This document shows, one piece after another, positions 57,406 through 64,000 of a stretch of 64,000 nt of DNA. The stretch's first letter is position 1; every line of letters begins with the position of its first letter. Below the pieces are notes generated by a model that was not told where the DNA came from, ran no database searches, and saw only the letters and a program-made list of their open reading frames with translations. The DNA lies in the NCBI RefSeq assembly GCF_023517795.1, contig NZ_CP082928.1, forward strand, positions 5,332,001-5,396,000, given 5' to 3'. The translations under genes and the position numbers were made by a program. Origin of the DNA: Pseudomonas fulva. GTDB lineage: Bacteria > Pseudomonadota > Gammaproteobacteria > Pseudomonadales > Pseudomonadaceae.

Positions 57406-57421
57406 TTTATCTGCAGATAAA
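57406..57421. promoter_or_regulatory. Perfect 16-bp palindrome in the prp promoter region
   Basis: TTTATCTGCAGATAAA reads the same on both strands. It lies midway between the two TGTCGACA sites, about where the -10 region of the prp promoter is expected (a TTGAAA -35 candidate reads leftwards just upstream at 57437-57442). Confidence 0.55.
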
Positions 57422-57449
57422 GCGATATCGGCAGAAATTTCAAGTCACC

Positions 57450-57461
57450 GTGTCGACAATA
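57450..57461. promoter_or_regulatory. Candidate PrpR operator, right copy
   Basis: GTGTCGACAATA, the inverted partner of 57385-57396 at 53 bases distance, again with the TGTCGACA core. It lies upstream of the likely -35 element. Confidence 0.55.
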
Positions 57462-57840
57462 ATCACGCAAGCGAGGCTGACCTCGATATCCATCGCCCCT
57501 GCCGGAGCGCCTCGCCCAGCGCCTGGCTGGCCACGGGCTCGGTGCCGGATGATCGCCCAGACCCGTTGGAGGTCGGTCACGGCTCCGCGAGCCGCTGGAG
57601 CGGCTCACTGCCTGACCGTACCGGCGCGCGAGCGGATCACAACGGCTTGGCGGCACGGGTGGATTCACCACAACCGAGCCCCTGGCGAACGCCGGTGGTG
57701 CGCTGCACAAGCGACTGTCGGCACCTTCGCGGGCCATGCTAGACTTCGCCTCATTTCGCCCCCGGCCACTGCAGCAGCGGCCTGGGGGCCGTCTTCAATG
57801 GCGCATGGATCGTCCCATCGCTTCATCTACTCAAGGACCC
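57462..57840. other. Intergenic region with no recognised gene
   Basis: About 380 bases between the prp operon and the protease module. Open frames on both strands give Arg/Pro/Gly-rich translations without known features and look like chance frames in GC-rich DNA. The module promoter may lie near 57735 (GCTAGACT). A leader hairpin GCCCCCGGCC (57758-57767) / GGCCTGGGGGC (57779-57789) follows. Confidence 0.4.
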
Positions 57841-58371
57841 ATGAGACTTCATTTCCTGACTACTCTGCCCTGCCTGCTGGCGCTGTCTTGCCATGCTGTC
57901 GCTGCGGACAAAACCATCTATGGGCTGAACGAATACGTCAGCCTCGACATCGACGTGGAAGTGGCCGCCAAGCTCGATACCGGCGCCCAGACCGCCTCGC
58001 TCAGCGCTCGCGACATCGAGCGTTTCAAGCGCGACGGTGAGCGCTGGGTGCGTTTCTACCTGGCCATCGACGATGCCCATGCGCATCCCATCGAGCGCCC
58101 GCTGGCACGCATCAGCAAGATCAAGCGCCGCGCCGGTGATGTCGACGAGGATGACGAGAAGACCTACACCGCCCGCCCGGTCATCGAACTGGACGTGTGC
58201 ATGGGTAACGTCAAACGCCAGATCGAAGTGAACCTTACCGATCGCAGCGCCTTCCAATACCCGCTCTTGATCGGCTCCGACGCGCTCAAGCGCTTCGATG
58301 CCCTGGTCGACCCCAGCCTAAAATACGCAGCAGGGAAACCTGACTGTTCCAACGCAAAATCCGGCGAGTAA
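57841..58371 (+). CDS. Secreted retropepsin-like aspartic protease (RimK/LysX-associated Zn_protease family)
   Basis: A 176-residue exported protein with a signal peptide (residues 1-21, cleavage near HAVA-ADK). YVSLDIDVEVAAKLDTGAQTASLSA carries the D-T-G-A catalytic motif (Asp46) of the retropepsin-like family once named ATP-dependent zinc protease (PF05618), and ISKIKRRAGDVDEDDEKTYTARPVIEL and NLTDRSAFQYPLLIGSDAL are the other conserved blocks. A single DTG means it should work as a dimer. ATG at 57841 is preferred because the upstream frame has no signal peptide. It is the first gene of a three-gene set with a transglutaminase-like membrane protein and an ATP-grasp ligase-like protein; its substrate is unknown. 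Confidence 0.85.
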   Translation: MRLHFLTTLPCLLALSCHAVAADKTIYGLNEYVSLDIDVEVAAKLDTGAQTASLSARDIERFKRDGERWVRFYLAIDDAHAHPIERPLARISKIKRRAGDVDEDDEKTYTARPVIELDVCMGNVKRQIEVNLTDRSAFQYPLLIGSDALKRFDALVDPSLKYAAGKPDCSNAKSGE

Positions 58372-58376
58372 TCCCC

Positions 58377-59903
58377 ATGCGCTCTCTTACCCTGCATCTG
58401 AAAATCCTGATCACCATTCTGGTGAGCCTGGGCGTTCTGATTACGGCCTATCAGATTTTCATTCTCGGCATCCCGGTCAGCAGTGACGAAACCGACGACC
58501 TCTGGAACATCGACACCCGGGTCGAATTCCAGGCCAATGGCCGCGACCCGATCAAGCTGCAGATGTTCGTACCGCCGCTGAACCAGGACTACGTCAGCCT
58601 CAACGAGAGCTTCATCTCCAACAACTACGGGGTGAGCGTCAACCGTGCCGATGGCAACCGCAAGGTGACCTGGTCGGCGCGTCGCGCCAGTGGCAAGCAG
58701 ACCCTCTACTACCGCCTGGTGCTGACCAAGCGCTACAGCGGCGAGCAGGCCAAGGCCAAGGGGCCGATCTTCCGTGACAGCATTCCGGTGGAAGGCCCCG
58801 AGAAGATCGCCGCCGAGGCGCTGCTGGCGCCGATCCGCCAGCACTCGGCCGACGTCGAGACCTTCATCAGCGAGACCATCAAGCGCGTCAACAACACCAA
58901 CGACGACAACGCCAAGCTGCTGCTCGGCGGCGATGCCTCGACCACCAAGAAGGCCCAGGCCGTCGAACTGCTGCTGTCCATCGCCCACGTGCCGATGGAG
59001 CGCGTGCACACCATTCGCCTGGCTGCCGACATCCAGCAGAGCCCCGAACTGTGGCTGCGCAGCTTCAACGGCGACCGCTGGCTGTACTTCAACCCGGAAA
59101 CCGGCGAGCAGGGCCTGCCGGCCGATCGCCTGGTCTGGTGGACCGGTGACGAGCCACTGATCACCCTCGATGGCGGTCGTCAGGCCACCACCACCTTCAC
59201 CCTCAACAACAGCGAGATGAACGCCATTCGCCTCGCCCAGCTGACCGACGAGAACACCGACGCCGACTTCCTCGAGTACTCGCTGTACGGCCTGCCGCTG
59301 CAGACCCAGCAGACCTTCATGATCATGGTGATGATCCCCATCGGCGTGCTGGTGATCCTGATCCTGCGCAACCTCGGTGGCCTGCAGACCCTGGGTACCT
59401 TCACCCCGGTGCTGATCGCCCTGGCCTTCCGGGAAACCCAGCTGGGCTTCGGTATCTTCCTGTTCACGGTGATCACCGCCCTGGGCCTGTCGCTGCGCTC
59501 CTACCTGGAGCACCTCAAGCTGCAGATGCTGCCAAGGCTGTCGGTGGTGCTGACCTTCGTGGTGGTGCTGATCGCCGCCATCAGCCTGTTCAGCCACAAG
59601 CTGGGCCTGGAGCGCGGCCTGTCGGTCGCCCTGTTCCCGATGGTGATTCTGACCATGACCATCGAGCGCCTGTCGATCACCTGGGAAGAACGTGGCGGTG
59701 GCCATGCCTTCAAGGTCGCCATCGGCACCCTGGTCGCCGCCACCCTGGCGCACCTGCTGATGAGCGTGCCGGAGCTGGTGTACTTCGTGTTCACCTTCCC
59801 GGCGGTGCTGCTGGTGCTGGTGGGCTTCATGCTGGCCATGGGTCGCTACCGCGGCTACCGCCTGACCGAACTGTTCCGCTTCAAAGCCTTCCTGAAGGAT
59901 TGA
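58377..59903 (+). CDS. Inactive transglutaminase-like protein fused to 7 transmembrane helices
   Basis: A 508-residue membrane protein: an N-terminal anchor (about 6-32), a periplasmic domain (about 35-315) resembling the inactive transglutaminase family (PF14400 type; WNIDTRVEFQANGRDPIKLQMFVPP, AVELLLSIAHVPMERVHTIRLAADIQQ), then seven hydrophobic segments (about 318-495; PF14402 type). It contains no cysteine at all, so it cannot have the transglutaminase nucleophile. It starts five bases after the protease gene and is followed four bases later by the ATP-grasp gene. A scaffold or receptor for peptides is a reasonable inference. Confidence 0.85.
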   Translation: MRSLTLHLKILITILVSLGVLITAYQIFILGIPVSSDETDDLWNIDTRVEFQANGRDPIKLQMFVPPLNQDYVSLNESFISNNYGVSVNRADGNRKVTWSARRASGKQTLYYRLVLTKRYSGEQAKAKGPIFRDSIPVEGPEKIAAEALLAPIRQHSADVETFISETIKRVNNTNDDNAKLLLGGDASTTKKAQAVELLLSIAHVPMERVHTIRLAADIQQSPELWLRSFNGDRWLYFNPETGEQGLPADRLVWWTGDEPLITLDGGRQATTTFTLNNSEMNAIRLAQLTDENTDADFLEYSLYGLPLQTQQTFMIMVMIPIGVLVILILRNLGGLQTLGTFTPVLIALAFRETQLGFGIFLFTVITALGLSLRSYLEHLKLQMLPRLSVVLTFVVVLIAAISLFSHKLGLERGLSVALFPMVILTMTIERLSITWEERGGGHAFKVAIGTLVAATLAHLLMSVPELVYFVFTFPAVLLVLVGFMLAMGRYRGYRLTELFRFKAFLKD

Positions 59904-59907
59904 GCCA

Positions 59908-60894
59908 ATGCTAGGTCTCTGGAAAACCTGGAAGGCCCTTGAAGCCAAGGGCATCATGGGCATCAACCGCCGCAACGCGGACTACGTGCTCAAGTACAAC
60001 AAGCGCCACCTGTACCCGATCGTCGACGACAAGATCATCACCAAGCAGCGCGCCATCGAAGCCGGCATTCACGTGCCGGAAATGTACGGGGTGATCTCCA
60101 CCGAAAAGGAGATCGACAACCTCGACAAGATCATCGGCGAGCGCAGCGATTTCGTCGTCAAGCCGGCCCAGGGCGCCGGCGGCGACGGCATCCTGGTGAT
60201 CGCCGACCGCTTCGAGGATCGCTTCAAGACGGTATCCGGCAAGATCGTCAGTCACTCGGAAATCGAGCAGCAGATCTCCAGCATTCTCTCGGGCCTGTAC
60301 TCCCTGGGTGGCCACCGCGACCGTGCGCTGATCGAATACCGGGTCACCCCGGACAGCATCTTCAAGAGCATCAGCTACGAAGGCGTGCCGGACATCCGCA
60401 TCATCGTGCTGATGGGCTACCCGGTGATGGCCATGCTGCGCCTGCCGACCCGCCAGTCCGGCGGCAAGGCCAACCTGCACCAGGGCGCCATCGGCGTCGG
60501 TGTGGACCTGGCCACCGGCGTGACCCTGCGCGGTACCTGGCTGAACAACAAGATCAGCAAACACCCCGACACCACCAACGCGGTGGATGGCGTGCAACTG
60601 CCCAACTGGGATGGCTTCATGAAGCTCGCGGCCGGCTGCTACGAGCTGTGCGGTCTGGGCTACATCGGGGTGGACATGGTGCTCGATCAGGACAAGGGCC
60701 CGCTGATTCTCGAGCTCAACGCCCGCCCCGGCCTGAACATCCAGATCGCCAACGACTGCGGCCTGACCCATCGCGCCCACGCCGTGGAAGCGCGCCTGGC
60801 AGAACTGGCCGCCAAGGGCATCCAGGAAAACGCCGAGGAACGCACGCGCTTCTCCCAGGAGCTGTTCGGCCACATTCCGCCCGCGGAAATCTGA
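59908..60894 (+). CDS. ATP-grasp alpha-L-glutamate ligase-like protein
   Basis: A cytoplasmic 328-residue ATP-grasp protein (PF14397 type, related to RimK). FVVKPAQGAGGDGILVI (about residues 90-106) is the ATP-binding strand-loop and CGLGYIGVDMVLDQDKGPLILELNARPGLNIQIAN (about 248-283) the metal-binding end with the ELN-x-R motif. LPTRQSGGKANLHQGAIGVGVDL is also family-typical. RimK relatives add amino acids to C-termini of peptides or proteins; the target here is unknown. Last gene of the protease/transglutaminase-like set. Confidence 0.87.
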   Translation: MLGLWKTWKALEAKGIMGINRRNADYVLKYNKRHLYPIVDDKIITKQRAIEAGIHVPEMYGVISTEKEIDNLDKIIGERSDFVVKPAQGAGGDGILVIADRFEDRFKTVSGKIVSHSEIEQQISSILSGLYSLGGHRDRALIEYRVTPDSIFKSISYEGVPDIRIIVLMGYPVMAMLRLPTRQSGGKANLHQGAIGVGVDLATGVTLRGTWLNNKISKHPDTTNAVDGVQLPNWDGFMKLAAGCYELCGLGYIGVDMVLDQDKGPLILELNARPGLNIQIANDCGLTHRAHAVEARLAELAAKGIQENAEERTRFSQELFGHIPPAEI

Positions 60895-61020
60895 TCGAGC
60901 CGCCTGCTGCCGGGCCACCCCGGCAGCAGGCGCGCTCGGCCTTGATCACCTGTCCGCCGCCACGGCTGCCGCGCAGATTTGCTACCATCGCCCTCTCACC
61001 CACACGCCTCGGAGCCCGCA

Positions 61021-61641
61021 ATGGATCTCGATCTGGACAGACTCAACGCCGAATTCGCCAATCAGCCGCAAAAGCTGATCGAGTGGGCGATCGGCCTGGG
61101 CAAACCCGCCATCTGCACCACCAACTTCCGCCCCTTCGAAGCGGTGATCCTGCACATGGTCAGCCAGGCCAAGGCCGATATCCCGATCGTGTGGATGGAC
61201 AGCGGCTACAACACCGAGGCCACCTACCGGTTCGCCGATGAGGTCACCCAGCAACTGGGCCTCAACCTGATCACCTACCTGCCCAAGCGCAGCCGTGCCC
61301 ATCGCGAGGCCATCGATGGCCCGACACCGGGACTGGACGACCCGCGCCACGCCGCATTTACCGAAGAAGTGAAGCTCGAGCCGTTCGCCCGCGCCCTGCG
61401 CGAAACCGCGCCTGGCGTATGGTTCACCGCCCTGCGCGCCACCGACACGGCAGTGCGTGCGCAGATGCAGCCGGTGAGCATCAACCCGGACGGCCTGATC
61501 AAGGTCGCCCCGTTGCTGCACTGGTCCTCCAAGGATCTCTACGGGTACCTGACCGCCCACGGCCTGCCGAACAACTTCGACTACTTCGACCCCACCAAGG
61601 GCGAAGACAACCGCGAGTGTGGCCTGCACCTGAGCCACTGA
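61021..61641 (+). CDS. Divergent PAPS/APS reductase family protein (CysH-like)
   Basis: A 206-residue member of the PAPS reductase family. RADIPVI-x-DTGY-type sequence is seen as KADIPIVWMDSGYNTEATYRFADEV (about residues 53-77), and the end reads EDNRECGLHLSH with the catalytic ECGLH cysteine. It has no CC/CxxC iron-sulfur cysteines, so it is not the usual Pseudomonas APS reductase. The SSSFG-x-Q/SFSGAED substrate loop is replaced by CTTNFRPFEAV, and the segment before ECGLH is shortened. Sulfonucleotide reduction is therefore uncertain. Start MDLDLDRLNAEF at 61021. Convergent with cysB, 58 bases apart. Confidence 0.78.
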   Translation: MDLDLDRLNAEFANQPQKLIEWAIGLGKPAICTTNFRPFEAVILHMVSQAKADIPIVWMDSGYNTEATYRFADEVTQQLGLNLITYLPKRSRAHREAIDGPTPGLDDPRHAAFTEEVKLEPFARALRETAPGVWFTALRATDTAVRAQMQPVSINPDGLIKVAPLLHWSSKDLYGYLTAHGLPNNFDYFDPTKGEDNRECGLHLSH

Positions 61642-61653
61642 TCTCGAGACGAA

Positions 61654-61683
61654 AAAAATGGCGCCCTTGCAGGCGCCATTTTT
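61654..61683. terminator. Bidirectional terminator between cysH-like gene and cysB
   Basis: AAAAATGGCGCC (61654-61665) and GGCGCCATTTTT (61672-61683) form a perfect 12-bp stem with a six-base loop between two convergent genes. Confidence 0.9.
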
Positions 61684-61699
61684 CGTTTGGCTGCGTGGC

Positions 61700-62683
<984 letters not shown>

Positions 62684-62780
62684 TCAAAGCGGATAGGCCG
62701 CCGCCTGATCATCGATCAGCTATATAACCATATTAATGGTAAAGGCGGTATATATAGATTTTTTATCTGGGTTCAGCCAC

Positions 62781-63278
62781 TTACTCATGGCGGGATCGAT
62801 GCTGCAGCATGGGCACCAGGTAAATCGGCACGTCGCATAACTGCAGGAGCCGGGCAGCCGTACGGCCCATGGGCACCTCGAGCGCCGCGCCGTGGCTGTG
62901 ACTGCCTACGACCAGCAGATCCACGGCGAGTTTCTGGGCGTGCTCGAGAACGGAAATCGGCGGATCACCGCGCAGAACGCTGACCGAGCCGATCAGCTCG
63001 AGGTCCTCGGGATTGTCGCCCAGTTCGTCGCGAAACCCCTCGAGCACGCGCAGCTCGATATTGCTCATGACGGTTTCCAGCCCCGTGCTGCGCAGTTCTT
63101 TCAGGCGGGCTTCGTCGACGTAGGTCTGCAGAACGGATTCGGCGAACAGGCCCATAGGTTCCACCACGTGCACCACATGCAGGCGCGCCTTGAAACTTCG
63201 GGCCATCGCCAGCGCGTGCTGCAACACATAGGGCGCATACAAACCAAGATCGGTGGCGTAGAGAATCGAACGGATCAT
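62781..63278 (-). CDS. Universal stress protein (UspA family)
   Basis: A 165-residue cytoplasmic Usp-domain protein. SILYATDLGLYAPYVLQHALAMARSFKARLHVVHVVEP opens the fold, and LLVVGSHSHGAALEVPMGRTAARLLQLCDVPIYLVP is the C-terminal part with a G-x2-G-x9-G-like ATP-binding pattern in slightly altered form (GSHSHG, MGRTA). Likely induced in stationary phase or under stress, as in the family; nothing in the sequence shows how. GGAGG lies before the ATG. It sits 106 bases from cysB, in the same orientation. Confidence 0.9.
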   Translation of the reverse strand: MIRSILYATDLGLYAPYVLQHALAMARSFKARLHVVHVVEPMGLFAESVLQTYVDEARLKELRSTGLETVMSNIELRVLEGFRDELGDNPEDLELIGSVSVLRGDPPISVLEHAQKLAVDLLVVGSHSHGAALEVPMGRTAARLLQLCDVPIYLVPMLQHRSRHE

Positions 63279-63399
63279 GCGGCCTCCTCGACTGCCGGCA
63301 CGGCGGGGCCTGGCTTGAGCTTAGCAGCGTCATGGAAAAGCCACCGTAAAAGGCTAGCCCATGGCCAGCCCGACCGCTGTAACGGCCAGGGCACGTCCC

Positions 63400-63786
63400 T
63401 CAGGGCAGCTCTTCGGGTGCTCTGGCAAACGCCTCGGTCATCGCTGCGCGCAGTTCGACAGCCGCCAGCCTGGCATGCAGCGCGCCGAAGAACGCGCCAT
63501 CGCGCACCAGGAAAAGCGCCGGCAGCTGGAAGACCTCGTAGCGCTGCACCAGGCCGAAGTTCTCCTGCGCATCGATCCATACCAGACGTTCGATGGACAA
63601 CGCCATCCCTGGAAGCTGCCGGCGCGCGTAGCGGCAGCTCGCGCAGCCCTGGCTGGTAAAGATCACCAGTGAGGTGCCGGGCAGATCGAGCAATCGCCGA
63701 TCGGCATCAAAATCGGTCAATTCCAATTGCGTGGCTATACTCGGCAGGACAATATCATTCTGATGGCAACCGGGGTGCTCGTTCAT
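63400..63786 (-). CDS. Thioredoxin-fold protein with CxxC motif
   Basis: A 128-residue cytoplasmic protein. LVIFTSQGCASCRYARRQLPG (about residues 40-60) contains the active CASC motif, and LPALFLVRDGAFFGALHARL includes the cis-proline loop (QLPALF). Such small proteins are common next to PilZ or Usp genes in Pseudomonas; disulfide reduction or peroxide defence is possible but unproven. The ATG at 63786 overlaps the ATG of the divergent PilZ gene, and its upstream site is weak. Confidence 0.85.
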   Translation of the reverse strand: MNEHPGCHQNDIVLPSIATQLELTDFDADRRLLDLPGTSLVIFTSQGCASCRYARRQLPGMALSIERLVWIDAQENFGLVQRYEVFQLPALFLVRDGAFFGALHARLAAVELRAAMTEAFARAPEELP

Positions 63787-64000
63787 GCGTCGCTTTCTTC
63801 GTCATAGCAGCAATCTGCCTGTGGAGTTGAGGCTACGCCGCCACTCGCCCAGCGCCAACCAATGCCTGGACAACATCAGCCTGGGCGGTGCGGCCTGCCA
63901 GTCCGGTCACCCCCTGGCCCGGGGCACGCCGGTCACGCTGCACATTCCCGTGCTGGGTGCACAGCTAGCCTACCCGGGTCAGGTCGCCTGGTGCACGCAG
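63785..64000 (+). CDS. PilZ-domain protein, 3' part cut by window edge
   Basis: The first 72 codons of a PilZ-domain protein, a type that binds cyclic di-GMP. The sequence begins MRRFLRHSSNLPVELRLRRHSP and has CLDNISLGGAACQSGHPLARG, the D/N-x-S-x-x-G second half of the c-di-GMP motif; the R-x-x-x-R half is seen only loosely in the N-terminal arginines. GGGGTG lies seven bases before the ATG at 63785. Its upstream region lies inside the thioredoxin-like gene, since the two start codons overlap. Confidence 0.85.
   Translation, partial: MRRFLRHSSNLPVELRLRRHSPSANQCLDNISLGGAACQSGHPLARGTPVTLHIPVLGAQLAYPGQVAWCTQ

Noticed and set aside
57212..57742. Open frames on both strands between prpR and the protease gene
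   Set aside because: Arg/Pro/Ser-rich composition, overlap with prpR or no ribosome-binding site; typical of chance frames in high-GC DNA.

Overview
The window is a chromosomal segment of a high-GC gammaproteobacterium, almost certainly a Pseudomonas species. The diagnostic signs are divergent sdhCDA / gltA, the cmaX-crfX-cmpX / sigX-oprF block followed by rraA, a hydrolase, ppsA and ppsR, the tusDCBE cluster, and the two-pump muxABC-opmB type RND operon. The species cannot be fixed from the sequence. No tRNA, rRNA, CRISPR array, intact insertion sequence or prophage was seen. Coding density is high and nearly every gene is complete; only the first (sdhA) and last (PilZ protein) are cut by the window edges.

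Layout. 1-3070: succinate dehydrogenase genes (minus) and citrate synthase (plus) from a shared divergent promoter region. 3132-5499: tusD-tusC-tusB-tusE and a TrpD2/YbiB-like gene, all with overlapping or touching ends. 5572-6573: a glutathionyl-hydroquinone reductase. 6675-15545 (minus): a tripartite RND efflux operon with two different inner-membrane pumps. 15878-24223 (minus): a sugar operon, chvE-gguA-gguB ABC importer, SDR sugar dehydrogenase, IlvD/Edd-type sugar-acid dehydratase, KDGal kinase and SMP-30 lactonase, with a divergent GbpR-like LysR regulator. Together they look like import and oxidation of galactose/arabinose-type sugars, but the last aldolase is not in the window.

25403-40472: a LysR regulator divergent from an aldo/keto reductase, tpx, tamB-tamA, xthA, a phosphate-binding-protein/OmpA fusion preceded by a probable Pho box, a TerC membrane protein with a structured leader, an acyl-CoA dehydrogenase divergent from another LysR regulator, a small lipoprotein, and a 104-residue hypothetical gene preceded by a good LexA box. 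40718-49892: oprF, sigX, cmpX, crfX, cmaX, rraA, an alpha/beta hydrolase and ppsA on the minus strand, with ppsR divergent. 49915-57385: a LysE-type exporter, then the 2-methylcitrate operon prpR-prpB-prpC-acnD-prpF (minus) for propionate breakdown, with perfect palindromes in its promoter region.

57841-64000: a three-gene module (secreted retropepsin-like protease, cysteine-free transglutaminase-like 7TM protein, ATP-grasp ligase), a divergent PAPS-reductase-like gene convergent with cysB, a universal stress protein, a thioredoxin-fold protein and a PilZ-domain protein whose start codon overlaps that of the divergent thioredoxin-like gene. The most interesting items are the retropepsin/transglutaminase/ATP-grasp module, the Pho-box-driven binding-protein/OmpA fusion, the SOS-box gene, the PAPS-reductase homologue lacking the usual loop, and the palindromes at the prp and chvE promoters.
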